Assembly (NCBI GenBank): GCA_002297815.1
Contig: DBKH01000057.1
Location: forward strand, 1-8,467
From: Bacteroidales bacterium UBA755
GTDB lineage: Bacteria; Bacteroidota; Bacteroidia; Bacteroidales; UBA932
DNA length: 8,467 nt
Reading direction: 5' to 3'
Numbering within the stretch: position 1 is the first letter of the stretch; each line of letters opens with the position of its first letter. The translations under genes and the position numbers were made by a program. Positions 1 through 5,802 of the stretch are shown piece by piece. The notes under the pieces were generated by a model. It saw only the letters and a list, made by a program, of their open reading frames with translations. It did not search any database and had not been told where the DNA came from.

Positions 1-301
1 AATTATCTACGCAGCATAAGAATTGAAGACGGTCAAATTTCAGCCGGAATTCATCAGTAAATTGAACTTCTATTGTACGGCAGTCAACCATCTGATAAAA
101 GGCGAGGATGACAATGACACAATAGGATTGCTCATCTGCAAGGAAAAGAATGATCTTGTGGCGCAATGGACTGTAGAGAAGAATCAGCGGCAGCCCTTGG
201 GAATTTCTTCGTATGGATTGACGAAACTGTACCCGAAAGAGATTTCGCAGACTCTCCCAAGCATAGAAGACATCGAGAATGAACTGAAAGACAAGCAGTG
301 A
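1..301 (+). pseudogene. C-terminal part of a YhcG/DUF1016-type PDDEXK nuclease, cut by the window edge and apparently frameshifted
   Basis: The reading frame ending at the TGA at 299-301 matches the C-terminal half of the DUF1016 (YhcG) family: ELKTVKFQPEF, then KLNFYCTAVNHL, DNDTIGLLICK, PLGISSYGLTKLYPKE and the closing LPSIEDIENEL. The ELK at 20-28 would be the E-x-K of the PD-(D/E)xK catalytic site; the preceding Asp lies outside the window. The only start codon in frame is TTG at 23, in the middle of the conserved core, so it is not a plausible true start. A TAA at 17-19 closes this frame just upstream. The expected preceding residues instead appear in frame 1 (NYLRSI, bases 1-18). Family members usually have about four hydrophobic residues between that LRS and the ELK, whereas only four bases are present here, suggesting a deletion of about 8 nt. 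Family and domain are fairly certain; the frameshift is inferred from a short stretch. Confidence 0.7.
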
Positions 302-320
302 TAATCAGCAATAATGACAA

Positions 321-357
321 AACTGACAGGATACGCAAAATGTGCGATCTGTCAGTT
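321..357. terminator. Strong hairpin between convergent genes, probable terminator
   Basis: AACTGACAG at 321-329 pairs perfectly with CTGTCAGTT at 349-357. The stem continues through GAT(a)CGCA against TGCGATC with two single-base bulges, leaving a loop of about five bases (338-342). It lies 20 bp after the nuclease stop and in front of the 3' ends of the minus-strand genes, where a bidirectional terminator is expected. No clean T-run follows the stem on either side, so the terminator reading is an inference from position and stem strength. Confidence 0.45.
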
Positions 358-375
358 GAATGTATATTGTGTTTG

Positions 376-504
376 TCAAATTATTTCTCCTCGCAGCAAC
401 TTATGAATATAAGTTCCCAAATTAATGTCGTGCTCTCTCGGTCCTAGCTTCTTTCTGATCCCGCTTGGTTTCTTCCACTTATCCGTTTCAACTGAATCTG
501 TTAT
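376..504 (-). other. Unrecognised 42-codon open stretch without a start codon, possible gene remnant
   Basis: The minus strand from 504 to the TGA at 376-378 is open and reads like protein, including DKWKKPSGIRKKLGPREHD and then NLGTYIHKLLRGEII. It is closed upstream by a TAA at 505-507 and has no ATG, GTG or TTG near its beginning, so it cannot be a complete gene as it stands. It immediately follows the MFS stop codon. An ACGGATAA repeat (in the pump's last codons and again 26 bases later) might mark a junction. A 7-bp perfect inverted repeat (398-404 with 409-415) lies inside it. I do not recognise the sequence; it may be the tail of a lost gene or chance. Confidence 0.25.
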
Positions 505-1604
505 TTATCCGTCCGCATTGAGCCGACCTGTGGCAGCAACGTCAGCGACAGCGCAATGAGAATGGCGATGCTCACTACCATAAGCAGACGGAGCGACACG
601 TGGTCCGCAAGAGGTCCGAACAGAGCCATGCCTATGGGAAGGAAGCCGGAGTACATTGAATTCAGGAGTCCGAAAATACGTCCCTGCATATTCTCCGCCA
701 CATTTTCCTGCAGGAAGGTAGTCGTTGCCGTCTGAAACGCAGTCAAGGGGACGCTGTAGCACAGCATGAATGCCAGATACAGGACGAAATTATGCGACAG
801 CCCCATAAGAATGCTGAATATGCCGAATAAGGCCAAAGCGGAGGCCATCGTCCGGAAACGGTTTTTGAAACCTCCCCAGGTGCTCATCAGCAAACCACCG
901 GCAAGCATTCCTCCAAAGCCAACAATCTCAACCCACATAAGATTCGTGTATGTGCCTTCAAAGTAACGGCTTACGAACAGGTTGGCCAGGAATCCGGCTG
1001 GAATGGACAGGAAAATAAACAGTCCGTACAGCAGCAGGATGCCTCCTATGGGCCTGTTTGCAATTGAATATCGTATTCCCTCCCTGACATCAGCCTTGAA
1101 GTCCGATGCAGCCGTATTCACACTGGATAGTTGGTGCGGAATGAATATGAAGGAGAGAATGGCAATGCCTACAACGGCAGTCGCCACATCGATCAGCATG
1201 GAGGTGCGGAGGGTCATGACACTCATCACTGCCCCGGCTGCGGCTGGAGCGGCAAAGTTGGCAATAGACTGCATGGTTGAGTTGATGCCGTTAGCCTACA
1301 TGAGCAGGTCTTCACTGACAATCTGTGGGATGGCGGAGTTTACGGCCGGAATCTGGACACCCGTCGCAATGGACCTGAGTGATACCAGCACCAGCAGGGC
1401 CACCCGAAGCGAAATGCCGTCGTTGAACTTTGGAAGAAGCAGTACCATTCCAAAGGTAAGCAGCGCGATTAGGGCATCGGACCTGATGATCATCGTTTTC
1501 TTTGAATGGCGGTCGGCCCAGACACCGCCCACAAAAGACATAAAGAACTGCGGAACGAAAAGGGTAATGGCCTGACTAATAAAGAAAGGTAGCGCTTTTT
1601 TCAT
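501..1604 (-). pseudogene. MFS efflux transporter (MFS_3, Mef/EntS-like), broken: TM1 missing and in-frame amber stop
   Basis: Two minus-strand pieces in the same frame make one transporter. The first (1604 to 1296) holds the second membrane helix, MFS motif A (GGVWADRHSKKTM) and the third and fourth helices. It ends ...SEDLLM at a TAG (1296-1298). Translation of the same frame past that stop continues ANGINSTMQSIANF, the expected next segment of an MFS_3 drug exporter, and runs through the remaining helices to a TAA at 501. A single base change such as CAG to TAG would explain the stop. The first helix and the usual N-terminus, about 40-45 residues, are absent: the apparent start ATG at 1604 falls inside a 12-bp inverted repeat. 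Proteins of this group pump macrolides or siderophores, but the substrate here cannot be told. It follows a regulator fragment by 22 bp. Loss of function is very likely. Confidence 0.87.
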
Positions 1605-1614
1605 TAGTCAGGCC
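1569..1614. repeat. Perfect 12-bp inverted repeat at the truncated 5' end of the MFS gene
   Basis: GGCCTGACTAAT at 1569-1580 is the exact reverse complement of ATTAGTCAGGCC at 1603-1614, with a 22-bp spacer that is itself partly self-complementary (AAAG against CTTT around an AGCGCT). The inner arm lies in MFS codons (I-S-Q-A); the outer arm contains the apparent ATG and sits exactly where the missing first helix should begin. Confidence 0.9.
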
Positions 1615-1626
1615 TAATTTATAAAA

Positions 1627-1869
1627 TTATGCGGTTTCTACCGGGACCTGGATGATGGTGAGCCACATGTTGGGATCCTCTTGGTTCCATATTCCGTCAA
1701 TGTAGTTGGCGCGTGGAAGTCCTGTGACCTTGTAGCCTTTCTTTTCCAGCAGGGCAAACAGGTCGATGAGACTTTGGTGCAGGTTTTCGTAGGGACCGAA
1801 CACCTTCAGGCATGCGGCCATGGGTACTGCGGGGATTTCCTTGAACTTGATGATGGCGGAATATCCACA
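1627..1869 (-). pseudogene. 3' fragment of a transcriptional regulator: GyrI-like effector-binding domain
   Basis: The minus-strand frame is open from 1869 to the TAA at 1627-1629. Its translation includes IIKFKEIPAVPMAACLKV, then FGPYENLHQSLIDLFALLEKKGYKV, PRANYIDG and a closing MWLTIIQVPVE. This is the pattern of GyrI-like (BmrR C-terminal type) effector-binding domains that follow AraC- or MerR-type DNA-binding domains, or stand alone. There is an ATG at 1821, but the frame carries conserved family sequence upstream of it (KEIPA), so that ATG is internal. Upstream a TGA (1870-1872) closes the frame. A neighbouring frame there reads YDVDI, which resembles a domain start and hints at a frameshift. 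The DNA-binding half is missing. Placed 22 bp ahead of the MFS pump, it was probably the drug-sensing regulator of that pump. Confidence 0.72.
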
Positions 1870-1915
1870 TCATAAATCAAAGTTCGCTACAACAACATAA
1901 ATAAATAACCAACAA

Positions 1916-1932
1916 TAGTTTACAATAAACTA
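1916..1932. repeat. 7-bp perfect inverted repeat upstream of the integrase
   Basis: TAGTTTA (1916-1922) and TAAACTA (1926-1932) are separated by CAA. The site lies in the AT-rich region between the truncated regulator and the integrase, where an attachment core or a recombinase/excisionase binding site would be expected. Function is inferred from position only. Confidence 0.5.
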
Positions 1933-1933
1933 C

Positions 1934-1965
1934 GATTTATCAAAATTCATTAGGATATATCAAAA
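1934..1965 (+). repeat. Two direct repeats GAT(T/A)TATCAAAA on a 20-bp spacing
   Basis: GATTTATCAAAA (1934-1945) and GATATATCAAAA (1954-1965) differ at one base and are offset by 20 bp, about two helical turns. Repeats like this next to a tyrosine integrase gene could be arm-type binding sites for the integrase N-terminal domain or sites for an excisionase. Confidence 0.5.
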
Positions 1966-1988
1966 AATGAGCGTAAATTTGAGCGTAA
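1950..1988 (+). promoter_or_regulatory. Likely integrase promoter overlapped by two TGAGCGTAA direct repeats
   Basis: TAAATTTG at 1974-1981 is an exact match to the Bacteroides -7 consensus TAnnTTTG. A weak -33 element (TTAG, 1950-1953) lies 20 bp upstream. TGAGCGTAA occurs at 1968-1976 and 1980-1988, a 12-bp period, so the first copy overlaps the -7 box and the second the predicted transcription start. That arrangement suits an operator used for repression, perhaps by an element regulator. The integrase ATG follows about 35 bp later. Confidence 0.5.
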
Positions 1989-2021
1989 GAATTTATGACA
2001 TTAACCGAAGTTTAAAAGATT

Positions 2022-3392
2022 ATGGCAGTAATATTTATGCTCGATTCCCGCTCGAACAAACACGGCGAACACCCGATAAGAGTCTCAATCTGCATCAAAG
2101 GAGTGAGGGTGCAGACTTCCTTCGGCTACTCCATATCAAAAGACAAATGGGTCGCTGCCCTGGAAGATCCGATCCGCAAGGCGAAAGAGACGAAAGCCCT
2201 GCATTACATCATTCCGAACACAGTCAACTCAAACGGTGTGAAAGGCAATGAACTCAACGCGAAAATGCTCGCCATAAAAACAACACTGGACAACTATGAA
2301 AACAACCTGACCAAACTGCCGACCAAGGAAGATCTGATGGAACAGCTCAACGCCGCCCTTGGACGCACACAACTGTTGGAAGAAATTGAATCGGAATCCC
2401 CAAAATCCGTCACAGTATTCGACCGCTTGAAAGAATTCATAAATGAACAGCGGATAGCCAGCCAATGGGCCTACGCCACATTGCAGGTATGGAAAACCTT
2501 TTCTATGCACCTTGGCAAATTCAGCAGACGGATCACATTTGACGACTTCAACGAAAACGGCCTCAACAAATTCATCCACTTCCTCCGTGTCAAACAAAAC
2601 CTCGAAGAAAAGACCGTCCAAAAGCAATACAATAACCTCAAGTGGTTTCTTAACTGGGCCATCCGAAAAGGCTACTGCAAGGATGACACTGTGAATAAAT
2701 ACCGTCCGAAATTCAAGGTGCTGGAAAAGCCTGTCATATTCCTCCGCAAAGAGGAACTCATAAAACTGTATAACTACAAGATTCCGGAGAACGGCACAAT
2801 GGTAGAATTATGTGATGCTGATGGCAATAAGTACCAGAAGCGAGTCAATGAATCCGGAGCGCTCGCCAAGACCCGTGACCTATTCTGCTTCTGCTGCTTC
2901 ACGAGTCTCCGCTACTCCGATATGGCGAACCTCCGCCGTTCTGACATCGAAAACAACACAATAACCGTTGTCACCCAGAAAACAAACGACCGGCTCACCA
3001 TAGAACTGAACAGCTACGCACAGGCTATATTGAAGAAATATGAGATGGAAATATTCAAAGGCAACCTTGCGCTGCCGGTCATCTCAAATCAGAAGATGAA
3101 CTACTACCTCAAAGACCTATGCGAACTCTGCGGCTTCAATGAACTGATCTCAAGAACATTCTACCGCGCCGGACAAAAAGTTGAAGAACTTGTCCCTAAA
3201 TATACTCTCATCGGTACCCACGCAGGACGCAGAACTTTCATCTGTTTCGCCCTGTCGCAAGGCATACCTCCGCAAGTCGTGATGAAATGGACCGGCCATT
3301 CTGACTACAAGGCAATGCGTCCCTACATTGACATAGCCGAGAAAGTCAAGGCCGAACAGATGGCCGTCTTCGAAATGGGGCTTAAAGACTAA
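2022..3392 (+). CDS. Tyrosine recombinase / integrase
   Basis: This 456-residue protein is a site-specific tyrosine recombinase of the Bacteroides integrative-element type. The N-terminus (about 1-60) resembles the arm-DNA-binding domain (VIFMLDSRSNKHGEHPIRV...GYSISKDKW). Residues about 130-220 form the SAM-like core-binding domain, and about 235-445 the catalytic domain. All expected active-site residues are visible: R297 (TSLRYSD), K320 (VVTQKTND), H400 and R403 (THAGRR), H426 (WTGHSDY) and the nucleophile Y435 (MRPYIDI). It should therefore be able to integrate and excise the element. The start at 2022 gives the usual domain beginning; a longer frame starting at 1967 is out of phase and unrelated. 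The stop TAA shares its last base with the ATG of the next gene. Length and domain order are normal. Confidence 0.95.
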   Translation: MAVIFMLDSRSNKHGEHPIRVSICIKGVRVQTSFGYSISKDKWVAALEDPIRKAKETKALHYIIPNTVNSNGVKGNELNAKMLAIKTTLDNYENNLTKLPTKEDLMEQLNAALGRTQLLEEIESESPKSVTVFDRLKEFINEQRIASQWAYATLQVWKTFSMHLGKFSRRITFDDFNENGLNKFIHFLRVKQNLEEKTVQKQYNNLKWFLNWAIRKGYCKDDTVNKYRPKFKVLEKPVIFLRKEELIKLYNYKIPENGTMVELCDADGNKYQKRVNESGALAKTRDLFCFCCFTSLRYSDMANLRRSDIENNTITVVTQKTNDRLTIELNSYAQAILKKYEMEIFKGNLALPVISNQKMNYYLKDLCELCGFNELISRTFYRAGQKVEELVPKYTLIGTHAGRRTFICFALSQGIPPQVVMKWTGHSDYKAMRPYIDIAEKVKAEQMAVFEMGLKD

Positions 3393-4087
3393 TGAATATG
3401 AGAAATCCGCGCAACACCAAAGAGGAAAGTGAGAACAACGCCCGCTACCGTCTTCAAGTCAAAGCCAAAATCCTCAACGGAACGATAACCAACCTCGTGC
3501 AAATCGATTGGCAACGCATCACAGACTGCTACGAGAACGAATCCCTCGAAGCATTCATCCATCTGTTTGACTTTGAAGACCTAAACAGCAAGACAAAACT
3601 CTTGCTGGCATTGATAGACAGTTGCTTGGACTCATTCAAGCCATATATCCAGAATGAAAACCCTTTGGATTGCCTCAACTATGGTGTGGAGGAAGCCGCA
3701 TTCTATCGCTATGCCCAGTGCCTGCGTGAAAAGATTGAGCATTATGACCAGTACAATGTCATCGCAATCCTCGGCACACCGAAGCCAACAATCCCACTGC
3801 CTCCGCAACTGGACAACGACAAAGCCAGGAAATATCTGAACCGCCTCGTCCCTCAGTTCTGCGGCGAAGACCTTGACTGGAAAGACAAATCCAACAAGAG
3901 GAATATGGCGGAAGTAGCCTTTGTCCTATCCGGCCTGCTCGATCTTGACAAAGGCGGCAGAATCTGCTGGAATGTGTTCGAGTGTCTATGGAACGTGTCT
4001 AATCTTCGCCAAGCCTACGACAAGATGAATGGCAAAGCGATCTCAAAAACAATTGCCGACCTTTATTCGGAGTATAAGAATCATTAG
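3392..4087 (+). CDS. Hypothetical protein translationally coupled to the integrase, RteC-like C-terminal pattern
   Basis: A 231-residue soluble protein with no signal peptide or membrane segment. Its ATG overlaps the integrase stop by one base (TAATG), so the two are co-transcribed and probably coupled. I do not recognise the N-terminal 130 residues, which look helical. From about residue 137 the pattern LPPQLDNDKARKYL... WKDKSNKRNMAEVAFVL... GRICWNVFECLW...LRQAYDKMNGK resembles a C-terminal module seen in many Bacteroides mobile-element proteins, including RteC-like regulators (conserved WK, then A/aromatic-rich helix, W-x-x-FE and L-x-x-A/Y-x-x-x-x-G). Such proteins are often regulators of excision or transfer, but DNA binding has not been shown by anything here. 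Function should be treated as unknown; existence of the gene is secure from length, coupling and codon pattern. Confidence 0.8.
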   Translation: MNMRNPRNTKEESENNARYRLQVKAKILNGTITNLVQIDWQRITDCYENESLEAFIHLFDFEDLNSKTKLLLALIDSCLDSFKPYIQNENPLDCLNYGVEEAAFYRYAQCLREKIEHYDQYNVIAILGTPKPTIPLPPQLDNDKARKYLNRLVPQFCGEDLDWKDKSNKRNMAEVAFVLSGLLDLDKGGRICWNVFECLWNVSNLRQAYDKMNGKAISKTIADLYSEYKNH

Positions 4088-4118
4088 ATAACTCCATGCA
4101 CATGAGTGATTTGGCAAA

Positions 4119-4173
4119 GGATACAGCCCAAAGGTAACCCGATTACAACCCTGATACAACCCGTTTGTAACCC
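4119..4173 (+). repeat. Array of five 11-bp tandem repeats (consensus TGATACAACCC), iteron- or operator-like
   Basis: Five consecutive 11-mers end in CCC: 4119-4129 GGATACAGCCC, 4130-4140 AAAGGTAACCC, 4141-4151 GATTACAACCC, 4152-4162 TGATACAACCC and 4163-4173 GTTTGTAACCC. The AACCC core starts at 4136, 4147, 4158 and 4169, exactly 11 bp apart, so each copy faces nearly the same side of the helix. It lies between the integrase pair and the replication operon. Candidate roles are binding sites for the DUF3853 protein or the ATPase, as operator or replication origin. Confidence 0.85.
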
Positions 4174-4196
4174 GAATCCCATTTAATTCTCCTGAA

Positions 4197-4260
4197 CTTT
4201 GCCACATCGGAAGCCGCAAGCGAAGTGACATTACTTGTGCGATGTTCCGTTGTGGCAGAG
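4197..4260. promoter_or_regulatory. 64-nt interrupted hairpin in the leader of the replication operon
   Basis: CTTTGCCACATCGGAA (4197-4212) pairs with TTCCGTTGTGGCAGAG (4245-4260): 14 Watson-Crick pairs, one G-T wobble and one mismatch. Inside, CGCA (4215-4218) can pair with TGCG, and AAGT with ACTT around a GACATT loop. It could be a 5' untranslated RNA structure controlling the operon, or a cruciform at an origin of replication or transfer. Immediately upstream, GAACTTTG (4194-4201) is one base off the Bacteroides -7 box, but I see no -33 element at the right distance. Confidence 0.6.
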
Positions 4261-4313
4261 GAGTCTGCTTGTCACCTTTCTCCGAAGCCATAATTTTACA
4301 AAAATTCAAGATT

Positions 4314-4622
4314 ATGGGAATCGGAATAAACACCCCGCTTTACTCATTGACGGTAGAAGAGTTCACGTCCATCATTGACGACCGGCTCAAAGCCGCGTTG
4401 TCACAGGACAATAACGATGAGCCAGAACAACCGGTCAAGGCAAACCATCGCTTGGTCTATGGCCTGAACGGAATCAGAAGCCTCTTCGGCTGCTCCCACG
4501 TCACAGCTCAACGCTACAAGAACACGATAATAAAAGAGGCCGTTCGTCAAAACGGACGCAAGATCGTCGTCGATGCGGATCTTGCACTTGAACTGTTCAA
4601 CAAACGACGGAGCGACAAATGA
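4314..4622 (+). CDS. DUF3853-type helix-turn-helix protein
   Basis: A 102-residue protein matching the DUF3853 pattern of Bacteroidales mobile elements: an N-terminal LYSLTVEEFTSII motif (9-21), a variable acidic linker (30-42), then VYGLNGIRSLFGCSHVTAQRY (48-68) and GRKIVVDADLALEL (81-94). The second half is a winged-helix/excisionase-like DNA-binding fold of the MerR-type minimal kind, likely a regulator or excisionase/replication accessory factor. I chose the ATG at 4314 because the family begins near LYSLT; an in-frame ATG at 4242 would add 24 residues lying inside the hairpin, which look non-coding. The stop overlaps the next gene (ATGA), so it is the first gene of the replication operon. 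The repeats upstream are natural candidate targets. Confidence 0.88.
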   Translation: MGIGINTPLYSLTVEEFTSIIDDRLKAALSQDNNDEPEQPVKANHRLVYGLNGIRSLFGCSHVTAQRYKNTIIKEAVRQNGRKIVVDADLALELFNKRRSDK

Positions 4623-5800
4623 AACCCACAGAAAACACAAGCGCAATGTCAGATAACCTTGCCGCCTCAACAGAAAGCCTCCACCGGGAATCAACCCCGG
4701 TGGAAGCAATCCTCACAGAAATCGATAACGCCCGAAAAGCGCCCCGTCGAGTAGGGCTTCTTTCCATCAAACCGGCAAACGTCTGGATAGAAGACTGCAT
4801 CAACACCCCGGATCCGAAGACCTATTTCAGCGGCCTGATAGTCCAGTATGAAAACACTGTCATATTCGCGTCAAGCAATGTCGGCAAATCCATATTTGCC
4901 ACACAGATCGCCGAAGAGATTGCCCGTGAGGAAAAAGTCTTGTACGTTGATCTCGAACTTTCCGGTAAGCAGTTCCAAATGCGTTACACCGACCCGGCCA
5001 CAGGCTACCGCCACATATTCCCAGACAATTTCTCCAGAGCCGAAATAGACCCAGAACTTATCATAGGTTCAGACCTCGAAGAAGAAATCCTCGCATCAAT
5101 AGAAGAAGCCGCCGTCCAAGGCACACGTTTCTTCGTGGTTGACAACATCACATTCATATGCAATGACTCCGAGAAAGGCTCCACCGCTGGCAGCTTTATG
5201 ATGAAACTGATTCGCCTAAAAAAGAAATACGCTCTCACGACCGTCATCATAGCCCACACGCCAAAACGCCGTGGCTATGAACCCATAACGCAGAACGACC
5301 TTGCCGGATCTGCCAAACTAATTAACTTCTTTGATGCCGGAATAGCCCTTGCCCGCAGTGCGAAAGACAGCAACCTACGCTACCTCAAACAAGTCAAGGT
5401 CCGCACAGGTGGCTACCAATACGATGCCGACAACGTGATAGTCTATGACATCAACAAGGAGAACGGCTTCCTTCGCTTCGAACAGCAAGGTTTCGACCAA
5501 GAATGCCACCATCTGAAGAATGCCGAACCTGACGATGGCCTGAAATACATTGAAGACATCCTCAGACTGCAATCGCAAGGCAAATCCTTTAGAGACATTG
5601 CCAGAACCCTCAGCATATCCCTCGGTAAAGTCCAACGCCAGCTCAAGAAGGCTAAGGAGGAAAATATCACACTCGAATCATTCCGTACTGAAGAAGACAC
5701 CGCTGTATCAGGCGTATCGACTGTATCGCGTCCGATACAAACGATACACCCGATACAACAATCACAAGAGACAAGACTTCCATTCAAAGACATCGACTGA
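4619..5800 (+). CDS. AAA/RecA-fold ATPase, RepA-like replicative helicase or helicase-loader type
   Basis: This 393-residue protein has a P-loop ATPase core of the AAA_25/RepA-like kind: Walker A ASSNVGKS at 84-91 (K90), a DLELSGKQ segment at 111-118, Walker B FFVVD at 171-175 (D175), a sensor-like IIAHTPK at 210-216 and LAGSAKL at 228-234. After the core, about 319-346 (GKSFRDIARTLSISLGKVQRQLKKAK) forms a C-terminal helix-turn-helix, then a tail with the repeats VSGVSTVSRPIQTIHPIQ (363-380). The first 45 residues look disordered. It overlaps the HTH gene by four bases and is followed after 2 bp by a primase-like gene, the arrangement of a self-sufficient replication module on mobilisable elements. 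Alternatives are a DNA-repair or recombination ATPase, less likely beside the primase. The C-terminal HTH may bind the element's origin. Confidence 0.88.
   Translation: MKPTENTSAMSDNLAASTESLHRESTPVEAILTEIDNARKAPRRVGLLSIKPANVWIEDCINTPDPKTYFSGLIVQYENTVIFASSNVGKSIFATQIAEEIAREEKVLYVDLELSGKQFQMRYTDPATGYRHIFPDNFSRAEIDPELIIGSDLEEEILASIEEAAVQGTRFFVVDNITFICNDSEKGSTAGSFMMKLIRLKKKYALTTVIIAHTPKRRGYEPITQNDLAGSAKLINFFDAGIALARSAKDSNLRYLKQVKVRTGGYQYDADNVIVYDINKENGFLRFEQQGFDQECHHLKNAEPDDGLKYIEDILRLQSQGKSFRDIARTLSISLGKVQRQLKKAKEENITLESFRTEEDTAVSGVSTVSRPIQTIHPIQQSQETRLPFKDID
5704..5757. repeat. Symmetric array: three GTATC then three GATAC, 9-bp period, within the ATPase tail
   Basis: GTATC starts at 5705, 5714 and 5723; its reverse complement GATAC starts at 5734, 5743 and 5752. 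The two halves are mirror images about the point between 5730 and 5731. Pairing 5704-5728 with 5733-5757 gives 21 of 25 complementary positions around a CGTC loop, with a perfect 7-bp inner stem TGTATCG/CGATACA. In protein it encodes VS-x repeats followed by PIQ/TIH/PIQ repeats. It may be a protein-binding array, an origin structure or an mRNA hairpin at the operon's ATPase-primase junction. Confidence 0.92.
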
Positions 5801-5802
5801 CA

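Noticed and set aside
982..1575. Long plus-strand frame (197 codons) opposite the MFS gene
   Set aside because: It is antisense to a clear transporter sequence with motif A and membrane helices; no protein-family pattern on this strand.
1967..2251. Plus-strand frame of 94 codons beginning just upstream of the integrase
   Set aside because: It overlaps the integrase N-terminus in another frame, shows no family pattern, and its ATG lies within the TGAGCGTAA promoter repeats.
4242..4313. Upstream ATG extending the DUF3853 protein by 24 residues
   Set aside because: The extension lies in the hairpin's right arm, is not family-like, and the ATG at 4314 precedes the conserved beginning.
4043..4333. 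Minus-strand frame of 96 codons covering the intergenic array and hairpin
   Set aside because: Low-complexity, no recognisable motif, antisense to the end of one gene and the start of another; the DNA repeats explain its composition.
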